NCBI GenBank assembly: GCA_029851415.1 | Contig: CM056744.1 | Span: 87,142,907-87,206,906, forward strand | Origin: Eretmocerus hayati | Taxonomy: Eukaryota > Arthropoda > Insecta > Hymenoptera > Aphelinidae | Length of the DNA stretch: 64,000 nucleotides | Direction of reading: 5' to 3' | Shown: in pieces, positions 45,964 through 58,269 of the stretch | Layout of the letters: each line of letters opens with the position of its first letter | Position numbering within the stretch: the stretch's first letter is position 1 | Position numbers and translations under genes: made by a program | The notes under the pieces: model-generated | The model's input: only the letters and a program-made list of their open reading frames with translations | The model's database searches: none | Told to the model about the DNA's origin: nothing

Positions 45964-48900
45964 TCCGTACACTTATCGCTAGCTTTCTCAAGACCATAAA
46001 TTCAATTTTTTCGTACGAAAATTCGTGATGTAAGTTGTGAGAATTGGTGATGTGAAATGACTGCAATCGTGAGAGCATCTCATGATGACAGTGACGAAAT
46101 GATAACGAAAGATATTGATGAGAATTCACGGGTTTTTTGTCATCATATGAATTACGAGGGTCGCAGAATCTACCGGAATTAGTGTGCGACGATACGGGAA
46201 GACTCTCACACAATGCACACGACATCGAGCTATCTCTACATCACATAGAGTAAGCTGATGATTACCATATGGACGAGAAGAAAAAACGAGAACTGTCCAT
46301 GAACTACTAACCCGAGTATGAGAATTTCCACACCCATAACAATCTAGTGGGTCTTGCAGGACTCTTTAACAATATGTTCAATCTCATACATCTATGTATT
46401 TCATGCTCTTCAGAGGTGTCACATCTCGTTCTGAGCCCTGGCTAATTATCTCGTATCGTACTTATTCCTAGACTACTCTGAAGATATCACTCAGTCAAGT
46501 TTGCGAATCTACAGAAATGACTCGTCACTGTAAGAACCTTAATCTACGTATGATCAGATGCGGATCGGGTGCAAGTGTACGGGTGTTTTTTGTCCATGTG
46601 AGTTGTGTCGTCATCTTGAAACAAGAATATGACTCAAAAATATTCACGAATATCCAAAATTGTGAGATGTCTTGGCATGAATCTCGACATGCCTTACGAA
46701 AAAATTGGTGACTCCGAATATTCCACGAAATTTTACGTGCGTTGCGCCTGATCGAAACGTCGACTGGAGTGAGCCAAACAAAAAGGGATGTTTCCGGTCT
46801 TCACGGGTCGAAAAATTCTGTATGATTCCGTTGGCTTTTGATGTCCAGTATACCGAGCGAACGCTGTAATAAATATTCCATGACAACGTTTGATGAAGGC
46901 ATAAAAAAATTGCAAAAAATTGAGAAGTACTTGGACATTTTTGAACCACGTTGTCACAATAATTGAGCACCAAAATTCGACAGCCTTTGGAAAGAAAAAA
47001 CGAAAATCGACGAAATTTCGACTTTCTAATTTTGCCATTTTTCAAGAGTTCAAAACGAGTATTCGATGTTTTGATCATCAGAAAGTGGTCGCGAGTGCCG
47101 GAAGTCACTTCTCAACGGGTGAATTTCTGCGCGAAAAAATGTCGATGTCTGGTTCTGGAGGATATAAAAATGCCACGATTCAAAAGTTCACTCCACTACA
47201 TATCGTTGCTCCAGCTTCTTATGCATGAGCATTCACCTACTACTATAATGAATCCAAATAGATGAACAAATCTAGCCAGATTAATCGATCATCATTCGGA
47301 CTAATAAATCCGAGCTCCACCTACAAAACGATGCATCATCTTTGTTCGACTAGATCACCATTGGTTATCACACTAGGAAAGCAGTATCAGCTATGAGATA
47401 TTACCAAACGCATTGGACTCGCAAATCGCGTAACCATTCCAAAACTAGGACGAACGACCGATGGTCCTCGGTACAGCCCCGGTGGTCACATTTGGTCAAA
47501 TAATACCTTCGCACAATGCAACGACGACAGCTGTTAAACCGCAGAGGAATATGCAAATCCCACGGAGAAAGGTCGCAAATACTGCAGTAGTGAGAGATAT
47601 CTTCAAACCATGTGAATATTACGCGATACGGGTACACGCACGACTGCGTCAGTTTCCATTCATGGCTCTGCATCACTGCACTGTTAATCGCATACCTTCC
47701 ACGCGATTCTACCTCATTTTTGACGAAACAGACCGTGAGTGAGCGTAACGGCAACGAGTTGTTTTAAAACTGAACCCTTCGAGCATTGACGTTTGTGTTC
47801 TTATCACGAAATTTCTAAGCCCTGGGACGTTGTTTCATTTTTAATCGAATTTTCTTTCAAAGCCTGCATACCGTCAACACTGCGATAGGATTCATTTCCT
47901 CAACTTTCATCGATTCATAAGCCTTCAAAGAATATCCCCAATAAAATTCTGTCATGGCTATCTATTTCACTGAAAACGTGGATGATAACACTGTACAACA
48001 AGATTTTAGGGTTGAAATGTCGGACATTGATCGGACCATGATTCCTATGTTTTTTTTTGGCGCTGAAACTAAATCCGAGCCAGGATTTTTTGAGATCGCG
48101 ATAAACTTGCTTTCTAGAGGTGACTCGACGTAGATAAAATCCCGACGTAGTAGCTCATGACAGAGCACAAAATTCATGTTTGGACGAACATTTTGCGTCG
48201 AAAAATCTTATCCGAATGTTCGGCGCAAGCGAGAATTTTTTCCCTCGTTATCTAGAAACAGTAAAGATAATTGCACATATAAGTGCTTCCACGAGTGTGA
48301 TATTCTGACCCCAAAATTTTGTTGTTCAGTGAACTTCAAAAGGATATTTCAAACCCATAGGAATTTTCTTTAAAAAATGCGAGATTCCAGTCCATGATGG
48401 AAAATTAAAGTACGAAAAACCGCCTTCGCAATTAATGTACTCGTTCCAATTTGAATTTTTCCCCAAAGTTATGCATGGAAGAAATTTTGCGTGGATTCAT
48501 TCTTACAACGAACCAAATATCATCATTCCTTCCCTTATATCGACGTCTGCATTACAGTCTTGGTCTCATCATCATTTATTCATATCCAGTAAATTTTCAC
48601 GATAATTTGAGCGAATTTTGGTGATTTAGAGTCTGTGGTTTGATATTCTGATACGAAAGGGCTCGCCTCGTAATACAATTTAAATTTAGGAATACGTCGA
48701 GATCAAATCGCGCATTAAACCATTCGAAAATCTGACGAATGCTCATTACGAAAAGAGATGTAATATCTCATTATATGACTGATATTAAATATCAAATGAA
48801 ATATGAAACTGATGTTCCACGAATAAGTAGTCGTACATTCACATTTGAAAGATCTGTAACAAAAATTGAATTAACAAACTACTATCACGAAGTTGGACGA

Positions 48901-50138
48901 TTGACAAAAAAAATCGAACCAAATTTGAAGAAGCCTTCAACTCCGTGTAACTCCGACTCTAAAAGCGATCATGACGTATGAAACTGATCCCTGCAGACAC
49001 AATCTATTACAAATTTCATATTACAACTGGAGCACTATAAGTCCCTCTGAAGCACTCGGGTCTGTTGCTCAAAAGGGACAATGTTCACTCAACTGTAAGC
49101 AAGTTCAAGTAACCACGGGATGATGGTTCTCTCCTGAAGACGCTCTTGATTCTCTTCAATTTTCATGAAACGAGGAGAGATCGTGGCTTTGCCCTCACAC
49201 GCAGTTGCGCACACTGATAAAGCACAAGTACAACTAGACCCTCTCCCTCTCCTTCTATGAGCATAGAGTAGAGAGGATGCAGGTTATATGGCTAGCCTAT
49301 TACAGTTATGGAGGTTTGTTCTTGAATTTCCGAGGCCACGCCGCAAGCAATAATTTCCGGCAACGGAAGCGGACCAATTTCAAGGCTTATGCTCATGTAA
49401 ACAGAGCTAGGCAATGAATACTCGAGATAGGTAGCAGTTATATGCTTTGAAAGATACTCAAAACTCAAAAGGATGGGGAGGCTTGACTTGAGCTACGATA
49501 TTTTTTTGCCTTATTTATCTGATCTTGTCGTTTCAAGATGCTTCGTCATAGGAAACGGGAAGATTTTTCTTCGAGATGAAAAATCGCTAGATTGAGTTTC
49601 CAGCCTCGTTCAATATCTTTTGATCAAGGATAATTGCTTTGCGACCGTATATTTGAACGTCCCTCCATTCGTTTATCAGTAAGAGTATCAAGATATTAAA
49701 TCGTGACGTGGAGTTTTATGAGTCAATTTTTCTGTGGAGGTGCTCGCAATTTTGTTCATAGACAGCTTATCCAACATTCAAAGATAATTACACTCATTGG
49801 TGTATATCAATACTAAGGTTTATGATTCTGGTACTCGGGCACCTAGTAGACCTTGATGAATCAATTATCACGAAACATCCTTTCGAATTTCGTAGCTCAA
49901 TATACATAGTCTCAGGAATTGAAACTCATTTCGTGTGCCTTGGCTTTCAAAAACGATTTCTCATAGTTTGAGAGCCATTGGATCCTAGTACGGTTCCAGA
50001 ATGGCTCTATCACATCACGTTTTCGAGAAATTCGATGTAGAAGTTATGAAAAAACACCGATTTGGCTCTTTGCAAAGGCTCTTCAATCTGTTATCTTCAC
50101 CAACATGGTTGCAATTCAATCAATGTCATGAATCTGAA
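45964..50138 (-). other. Unassigned intronic DNA, 4.2 kb
   Basis: No recognised gene. Overlapping ORFs on both strands at 46644-47265 and 47401-47754 have no domain features. A plus-strand ORF at 48739-48981 (80 codons, starting MLITKRDVISHYMTDIKYQ) is hydrophilic and protein-like in composition but has no supporting signal. Confidence 0.4.
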
Positions 50139-50957
50139 CTCCAGCACTATCTCAAATTTTTCTGATATCAACGTGACACTTGCCTGCAGCATGCATGGAA
50201 GTTCAGAAACTGAATGTCTCATATTGTATAACTACGAATTCAAATTTCGAATGACCTGTCTTTCGAAGAAAGAAAGACGCGAGGCAAGTATAAGGAGATT
50301 CTTAAGAGAAACTCCCTTGGTTATTATACCCCTTTCTGAGAGTATTCACATCATACTCGTGAGAGTATTCAAATCACGATGAAATGGGCAAGTGATCAGA
50401 GCTTGGTTCTAGTTCGATTGTTATTCTTGTACTAATGCTAATCTTTTGTTCTCCTTCTTCTCACAGCGTAAAACTATTCAATTACCATTGGAACAAAATT
50501 CCCCAATACTCGACAAGTGCAATGGCACGTCGCATATTGAAAGTAAAATAGAAGCAAAATATGCGACGTGCTATAGCACTTGTCGAGTACTGGGGAATTT
50601 TGTTCCAATGGTAATTGAATAGTTTTACGCTGTGAGGAGAAGGAGAACAAAAAATTAGCATTAGTACAAGAAGGACAAGCGAACTAGAACCAAGCTCTGA
50701 TCACTTTGCCATTTCATCGTGAATTGAATACTCTCACGAGTATGATGTGAATACTCTCAGAAAGGGGTATAATAACCAAGGGAGTTTCTCTTAAGAATCT
50801 CCTTATACTTGCCTCGCGTCTTTCTTTCTTCGAAAGACAGATCATTCGAAATTTGAATTCGTAGTTATACAATATGAGACATTCAGTTTCTGAACTTCCA
50901 TGCATGCTGCAGGCAAGTGTCACGTTGATATCAGAAAAATTTGAGATAGTGCTGGAG
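50139..50957. mobile_element. Near-perfect 819-bp hairpin element
   Basis: The ends CTCCAGCACTATCTCAAATT and its exact complement are at the right border. The arms are about 400 bp (50139-50538 and 50558-50957) around a 19-base loop (TGAAAGTAAAATAGAAGCA region). Only a handful of differences are visible, for example AATGGCAC against TATAGCAC near the loop. The arms contain an ORF in each orientation (50062-50382 plus and 50714-50923 minus) encoding almost the same product with NVTLACSMHGSSETECL, which I do not recognise. The very high arm identity implies recent formation or ongoing gene conversion. Confidence 0.92.
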
Positions 50958-52523
50958 TAGCTGATTCGCTCTCTTAATTAGAGGATCGTGATCTAGTTTC
51001 GGTATGACGCAATTAGCCACTTGTGCTCAGAAACATGTCATCTTCATCTCGAATTCATAAGCTAAACTGAAAAGCGAATCACGCCAATTCATAAAAGTAG
51101 AAGAGCTCTCGTAAACCTTTACAAAGTTGACAAGTCCTGACGACTAAAAATCATGAACAATACACCTGCCAACCTCTATGACTGAAGCAAGGGAAGAACT
51201 GGGAGCCTTGTCGAGCCTTAGCAAAGAAAACCAAACATTTGCGATTTGAACAAGATATATTTTCTTTTGGATCATTGAAATTGTCTTTGGAACAACTACG
51301 AGATAAAATCACCTAAACAATTACTTGATCCCGAAATACAAAGTTTTGGCGCTTCCCTCGATCAAAACGAGCGATCAGATTAGATCACATAGGAAAACGA
51401 ATTTATCCAATCACTTTAACCTCGGCGTTAAATTATTTTCGAAAGTCCAGTCAGTTCGAGACACAGATCTCCATAGAGAAATAGGTAATGTAGGAATGCC
51501 ACACAATTTTCAATTGTTTCAATAGTGCACAAAAAGATTTCAAGATATTTCAAGCTTCAGATTTTCATCACACCCGAGATTTGAAAAATTTTGAACCCAA
51601 CTCTTCGCATGTAAACACATAAAATATGATCAAGAGCTTGCATCACGATGGCGTCATATAATATGATCGATTTCATTGTTTGGTGATTATGAAATGCATC
51701 AATCTCGTTCAGACCAACGCCGGTGCCGTTGATAGCTTAAAAGCTTATTTTAGAAAAATTAAAATTATGAGTCAAGAATGGCTTTCAGAGGTAATGTAGA
51801 AGATGCATGTTACGATTAGCTTATGGAATTTGTTGCGACATATTTTTCAGTGAGTGTACAAGGAATCATAGCCTCATAGCATCATCAGGTTTCTGATAGG
51901 CCCTTACATAGTCCATCTACCTGGAATTTTGTTCGATTTTTCAACTAATAGGCTGCTACTGGTAGGATTAAGGTAGCTCTTCTTGCACGCATGTAAGAAG
52001 ATCAGTGTTAATTGATTGCAAAAAGCTTTTTGACTTCGCCAGCTATATTGAAGGTGTGATTTATATCTGTATGCCGCACGTGACAAGATGATGAAACTTC
52101 TATGCTGACTTGTGCGCTCAATTATTCCGGAGTGCAGTGGGAAAAAAGACAGCAAATTTTCCTCCAATGTTCTTGATCCAAGACTTTTCTCTCATTCTAT
52201 CAAAAACAATCCAGCGTATTGGAAGCGTCTCTCGGCGATTTTTCGGCACACCATCTCGCAGAGTGCCTGGTGGAATAATTCAAAATATAACGAAGAGATC
52301 ATATCTCGTGAAGCTAAACTTGAGGATACTCAGAAGCGCAGAATATATGAGAAACTAAATTGAAGTCACAACAGAAATTTCTATCCGGGTTCAAAGAGTG
52401 CGAAACCACCGGACATCAATTTCTCTTTCAGAATGTGCTCATTTGCAACGCTACGTAAATTCAAGATCACATGAAAATAGAGTACAGCACATAACCCTTC
52501 CATTCTCCTCCGTTATTTACCAT
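50958..52523 (-). other. Unassigned intronic DNA
   Basis: No repeat supported. A plus-strand ORF at 52112-52363 (from a non-ATG opening, with LDPRLFSHSIKNNPAYW and KYNEEIISREAKLED) has a protein-like composition but no start or splice signal that I trust. Confidence 0.4.
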
Positions 52524-52861
52524 ACTTACCAGGAGAGGTCATCACATTCGGATTACGGATTTGGCTGAAACTTTGGGAATAGTCTTCTTTTAGTGCCAAA
52601 AGATGGAACCCAAAATTATAGACCCTAACGCTCAAGCGTTTCCGAGCTACAGCCAAGAACATTAGCATTGCCCATATAGGCCCATGTTAAAAATTATACA
52701 TATAGGTATACCTGCAATGCTCATGTCCGTGGCTGTAGCTCGGAAACGCTTGAGCGTTAGGGTCTATAATTTTGGGTTCCATCTTTTGGCACTAAAAGAA
52801 GACTATTCCCAAAGTTTCAGCCAAATCCGTAATCCGAATGTGATGACCTCTCCTGGTAAGT
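52524..52861. repeat. 338-bp hairpin with near-identical arms
   Basis: The ends ACTTACCAGGAGAGGTCATC and its complement are matched, and the arms of about 122 bp run through ATTCGGATTACGGATTTGGC, ACTTTGGGAATAGTCTTCTT and AACGCTCAAGCGTTTCCGAG on the left and their complements on the right. The 93-bp centre has a weaker fold (AACATTAGCATTGCCCATAT against ATACCTGCAATGCTCATGT). No coding capacity. It resembles a MITE. Confidence 0.88.
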
Positions 52862-53724
52862 CCTTTTGCGCCTGTTGACCACTTGAAGACACTTGAAGAC
52901 CAGAGTTCGCTTCCATTCTTATGATAGGCAATGCCAGCAACCTCGTGATTATTTCGATGGGATACACCCGTGCCGCATACATTTTGTGATGGTTCACCTC
53001 GAATATGAGTACCTATTTTGTTAGATGCAGCTTGATCACAAAGTTCGATTCATTTCACGATCCCAATGGCTTTCAGCTTCTCACAAATCACACATTGCTA
53101 TACACATCACATTTCCAGAAGAATGAAATTGACAAGAGCCATTGAGATTGTATCGCTGTACCACAACGATGAATAATAACGCAGGCCAAATAATAACGTA
53201 GACGACTGCCACGCAGGGTCGAGGAAGTCAACAGTACGACTTAGCCTCATCATCGTATTATAAATTCAGTCAACTCACGGATACACGACCAACACGAATG
53301 CATGTCGAAAATTTATCTTAAACAATTGACAAAGAGTTTTTGGCCTAACCACCAAAGTGATTTTTAGAATTCGATAATCAGAGAGGGCGTGGTATTGAAT
53401 ATTGTCGGTAATCGTCGATCAATATCATAAAAATCGTTGGGAAAATTTTTCCGAGTCGAAAACACCCTTGCATATCCTTACACAAATAAGATGGGTTGAT
53501 GAGGTAGGGGTTGGCGAATTCAAAGTATAGTTACACGGTCACTCATTCTTTTTTTCGAACTTATACTTGCCAATACAACAGCCGATACAACAGCCACCGT
53601 AAGTTGCTTAACCTACATTTTTGTCCAAAAAGACTCTCAATAATGCCGCAACGATCTCCATTCGTTCGCGAAAAGACATGGAAGAACTTCTCCCTCCACC
53701 TGATGTCCCTTGTGGTCTAGTTCA
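52862..53724 (-). other. Unassigned intronic DNA
   Basis: No gene or repeat supported; a short plus ORF at 53511-53720 ends just before the next element. Confidence 0.4.
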
Positions 53725-54445
53725 CAGTATGTCCAAAAAGTACTGTACTCTCCCCCCCCCCCTCCCCCTGTATCTTCTCAGGGTTACGTCGTGAGAAAAA
53801 TGTTGGATACAATGAGAGTGGTTGGATATCAAACAGTAGTTCAGTTCGGGAGATATTCAGGGGGGCCCCGTACTTCGTAGGTTATTATGGCCCCCATTCA
53901 TCCCTGGAGGGCACGCACCTTGACCAAAGTCATAAAGACCTATTTGGACGTCAAATTTTCCGTTCTTTCAGAATCTGAGGCCAAAAATGTGGGTTTCTAT
54001 TTGAAAATCCAAAGTTAGCCTCAATCAAGCAAATGGGGGGGGGGGGGGGGCACATCTTAACCTTCACCCGATATCCAACAACTTTTGTACTTCACATTCT
54101 TTTGCACGATGTAACCCTGAAAGATACGGAAGGGGGTGGGGGGTCCCGGTACTTCGTAGTTGATGGTGACCCCCATTCGACCCTGAAAATCACCTCGATC
54201 TATGTCATAAAAACCTAATACTAGGACGTAAGATTTTCCGTTCTTCCAGAATCTGAGGTCAAGAATGTGGGTTTCCATTTCAAAATTCGAAGTTAGCCTC
54301 AATGGGGCAAATAGGGGGGGGGGGGGTTGGAGAAGGGATAATTTGAACTCTTGTCCGATATCCAACAACTTTTGTATCCAACATCTTTTTGCTCGACGTA
54401 ACCCTGAGGAGATACGAGGGGGTCCGGTACTTTTCGGACATACTG
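53725..54445. mobile_element. Mariner-like non-autonomous element with internal duplication and G runs
   Basis: Termini CAGTATGTCCAAAAAGTAC and the reverse complement of CAGTATGTCCGAAAAGTAC, continuing as about 100-bp TIRs through TTCTCAGGGTTACGTCG / CGACGTAACCCTGAGGAG. TA follows the right end; the left flank is CA. The CAGT start resembles Tc1/mariner ends. The interior is two direct copies of about 270 bp (from about 53860 and 54140), sharing GTACTTCGTAG, CCCCCATTC, TTTTCCGTTCTT, AATGTGGGTTTC and GTTAGCCTCAAT. Each copy has a G run (54035-54050 and 54316-54328), and the left TIR has a C run near 53751-53767. No transposase. Confidence 0.82.
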
Positions 54446-55353
54446 TATATCTAACGCACTGTATCCATTTCATGCTTATCGTATTACACACATAACGGAA
54501 GGGTCGGTGAACTTTTGACGTAAACTAAGCTTGGCAGATCCAGACGATCGGTTACCCATCTGGACAAGACCACTGCTGAAACGTTGGTTGACCTGTATTT
54601 TCGATCTTTCAGCAACAGATTTAATCTAATAATGGGAACCATGAACTTTCATTTGTGCATGGGTTGATCATATCCATAAGTCTTGGTATGACGACAATAC
54701 AATGGTGCAGTCCCACGGCAGGAATGTGAATATTTTTTCAGACCCCTACAACCAGTAGCAATACGACTTGGCCAATTATTGGCCAAAAAATGTTCACCAT
54801 CTCTGACAAGGCTATTACATGTTCACACGTTCATTTTCATCTTCACGCGTTGCTATGCTGTTCGAGTCAATTTTCCTTTCTCGCAAATAAAAGTATTTGT
54901 CCCGACGGAAATACAGAGGGGGGGGGGGGGGGGTCAGGTGAGTCTAAGAGAGCTCATTCAATATTATTCCATCTTGGAGAGCGATTATATTCAAATTAGT
55001 TTTATACTTTACGTGATGCCATACAATGCTCTGAAGAGAGAACGGATGCTGTTGTGATTAATATCTCAAAGGTGACCGTAAAATTATACAGGGCATACCC
55101 TTGGAGGGAATTTTTGGTTCTCTATTCAATCACACCTCTTGATTGAATGTTAGAGGCAAACTTTACGCAGAATATACGTAAGATTGGATGCAGTATTAAA
55201 ATGTGTCATCGGCACTGATGATAGGAGCAAGTGATAAACATTAGTTTAGTTGTCTCAATCGAAAAATTTCCCATTTGTAATGTTGTTTTAGAAAGGATGA
55301 CTCTATGTATTTGCTCACTGTTCCTAATATAATGAGAATGTGCTGAGAATGTA
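54446..55353 (-). other. Unassigned intronic DNA with a G run
   Basis: A run of 15 G is at 54918-54933 inside otherwise AT-rich DNA. The overlapping plus ORFs at 54779-55057 simply read through the run as poly-Gly. Nothing else is supported. Confidence 0.45.
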
Positions 55354-57210
55354 ATAAGGTAAGTGTGCCTAATATGCCCCCACTACTTTTGTTTTGCTCA
55401 TAGTTTTGGCTCACCTCAATATTTTTCAACGTACTTTATGACCTGTGAAATGAGCTAAAGTACGTTTGATTTCAATAAACCGGAGCCGAACTATCTCAAT
55501 TTTTGGAAAAAAACTATTTTTTGCGAGTTCTTGACATTGTGTTCCTAATATGCCCCCACGTGGAAAAGAGGCCTATTTCCATGAGATTATACGGGTTTTC
55601 CGTAGAATCGGGATATCCCGGCTCCCAGACCCCGAAATGAGACGTACTTTAGCTCGTTTTGCAGCTTTTTATACGCTTTTATTCTACTTCACTTCAGCCA
55701 TCTTGGGCGTCTTTGATGCGTATCCGGTACTTAGCTAGTCAGCAGCACGGCAGCCACTACTCTCGCTGTGAGAGCAAGAGAGAGAACCTTCGTGTCTTCC
55801 GGTACCGAGTTAGTCAATGAGTGCTCCTCGCTTTCGATATTTCGCGCGCTGCTTGTGCGGCCACATGGAGAGCGAGAACAGCGAGAACCAGCGGCAAGTT
55901 TGAACACGCCCTTACCGGCGATGAGAGCAACAAAGACGACGATCTAGTTGTGTTTCTCTCTTACACGTGGACAGGATTCGCGCGCTCTCACACTATCTGT
56001 CAGCATTGCTATGCCTAACCTATAACAGTGTTATCCGCGCACGTCATTCTCGCGATGAAAAATTGAACACCCATCAGGGTTGACTGAACAACTAAACCAA
56101 ACCAAACTCTACCAAACGTTTGGTGAAACAGGGCGGTATGGCTCGAATGGTCGATATCTAAAAAGCATAAAATAATCTGAAATTTCATCGGCTTGCCCAG
56201 TTCATTTTGAGTAAAATCGTATGATATACAGTTGCTCATGTCTCTTGTCGTGAAAAATAGTTCCTGATCCTAGTCTTTATCTATCTTTTGGGGAAGTCTC
56301 TCGATCAATTATGATGAAGGTTAGAAAACATCTATTATACCATAATTATAGACGATGAAGCGTGGTGTGCCATTGTCCCGGACTTGAAATTTACGATTAC
56401 CAATGAGAAAATATCCATGGACCACGCAATTCTCCACAGTTCTTGCTCGGAAGCTCAGCACACCACGCTTTCATCGTCTATAATAATGGTATAGTAGATG
56501 TTTTCTACCCTTCATCATGATTGATCGAGAGAGTTCCCCAAAAGATAGATAAAGACTAGGATCAAAAACTATTTTTCACGACAAGAGACATGAGCAACTG
56601 TATATCATACGATTTTACTCAAAATGAACTGGGCTAGCCGATGAAATTTCAGATTATTTTATGCTTTTTAGTTGTTGAGAAGAACATTAGATTCGTGAAT
56701 AAAAGCGTATCGTAAAAACTTAATTTTTTACTAACCTTTTTTTATTTTATATTTCAACTTCTTTTGTATTTTTTGAGTCAAATTGATGTATTCCGATAGA
56801 GTGAACGACGTTGAAAAAACGAGTGAACGAGTTTGAAAAAAAACCATGGTCTTTTCAGTAATATGAGCGTAGAATCGGTTAAGAATCCAATTTCGCAATT
56901 CTGTGAAGAGCATTTGAAAGTTGGGACAAAGACAAAGAAAATGAGTTAAGGCACAATGAAATCGATTTCATCAATTTCGTTTGGCATACCTTTTAGTGAC
57001 TAACAAAAAAGAAGTCGAAAGTAGCGAAACCAGTTTTTTTGTTCTAAGAAACGCGCGGATCATCTAGGATCGGTCCAAAATGTTTCTTTTCTCATGTTTC
57101 AACGTAACAAATATGAAAAAAATGCTTGGCAAGGTCTGCGGGTGCGTACATTCGAGAACTTGAGTGGGGGCATATTAGGGAATGGGGGCATATTAGGCAC
57201 ACTCACCTTA
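55354..57210. mobile_element. TIR element family E, copy 1 (1.86 kb)
   Basis: The left end TAAGGTAAGTGTGCCTAATA and right end (reverse complement) TAAGGTGAGTGTGCCTAATA are near-perfect TIRs ending in ATGCCCCCA. The block CCTAATATGCCCCCA occurs twice on each side (55369 and 55547; 57166 and 57184, inverted). The interior shares several segments with copy 2 at 58270-61348: TATTTCCATGAG followed by an ACGGG-TTTTC block, and GCGCGGATCAT near 57053. A separate hairpin is inserted at 56158-56672. 55740-56010 is GC-richer and unique to this copy. No transposase was recognised. Confidence 0.78.
56158..56672. repeat. 515-bp hairpin nested in family E copy 1
   Basis: The ends CTAAAAAGCATAAAATAATC and its complement are matched, with arms of about 225 bp through TTCATCGGCT, ATGATATACAGTTGCTCATG, TAGTCTTTATCTATCTTTTG and a CACCACGCTT end near the centre. 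The loop is about 70 bp. The matching segment is absent from family E copy 2, so this is a later insertion. A 14-bp perfect palindrome (ACCAAACGTTTGGT) sits just outside at 56111-56124. Confidence 0.88.
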
Positions 57211-58269
57211 CTTCAAAAGATATGAAGAAGTACAGTTGTGTCGTTAATCTTGGAGATTTTACATTGTACGTCATTTTTATAAGATTTTTCACGATTTGTC
57301 CCAACAAATGATCCATTGGTTGGTTCACTTTGTATTTGTGGATTCCTTTTAGACGTCATTCTAATGACGTCACGTTAAAATTGTCTATTTTGAACCGCCC
57401 CCCCTCCCCAGAGCGTGACGACGTTCATCGATGGCTCTTCAATTGCAATATGTTAGTCTATACGGCGGAATTATTGCATCATGATCTCTCACAAATCATA
57501 AAAAACTAACTGTAAAGACAACAAGCAAAAGATCCATACAAAATTTCTCCCAACTTCATCGACAACCCTTCACGTGTATCTATGAAAGTTGCATACATGC
57601 CATCGCACAGGGAACAATGGGTGGCGATTCAAATGGAAATAGCTGAGGCGATAAAATAATAAAGGTTTGCTCTCATTTGACTCCCAGATACGATCACCGT
57701 TGCTGTATGATATGCACATATTCATCAAATAGAGAAAAAGAAAAAACAGACTACACACCACGAGCGCGGGTCAGAAATTCAAAACCGCAGTCGAAAATTT
57801 TGACCCAATATACATCCTGGTGTTTCCGCCCACACAGCCCTTTTTACTATTCTGGTCAAACTCTCACTTTGCTCTTTCTCGTCAGAGCTCTGAAAGTCAA
57901 CTCATTTGCTTGGCTGATTGCGGTAGACCGTCGAAGGTAACAGAGCGTTCTATAACAAATTTTGTCAACGCATGAAGAATATATGAATGTCAGAGGAATA
58001 AGAGTCAAATTCACTCAGTATGTGATGAGCCTTGGAATGCATTATTTCACTAGGATAATTGAAAATGAGATCTCAAAATATGAATTTGGCTTTGATGGTG
58101 AAGCAAAATTCAACATCGTGATAGTGAAACCGAAATCAGTATTCAAGAGCGTCTGAGCTTGTGATGATTCTAAGATCTACTTAGAAAGGACTCGGTGTCA
58201 TTTGGAGCCATCGTCGTGAAAGACTGTACAGAAGAGTTTTCATCGAGAACATGAAAAACATGAATTCAT
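57211..58269 (-). other. Unassigned intronic DNA
   Basis: No repeat. A plus-strand ORF at 57962-58156 (ISKYEFGFDGEAKFNIVIVK) and a longer plus ORF at 57677-57940 are unrecognised. Confidence 0.4.
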
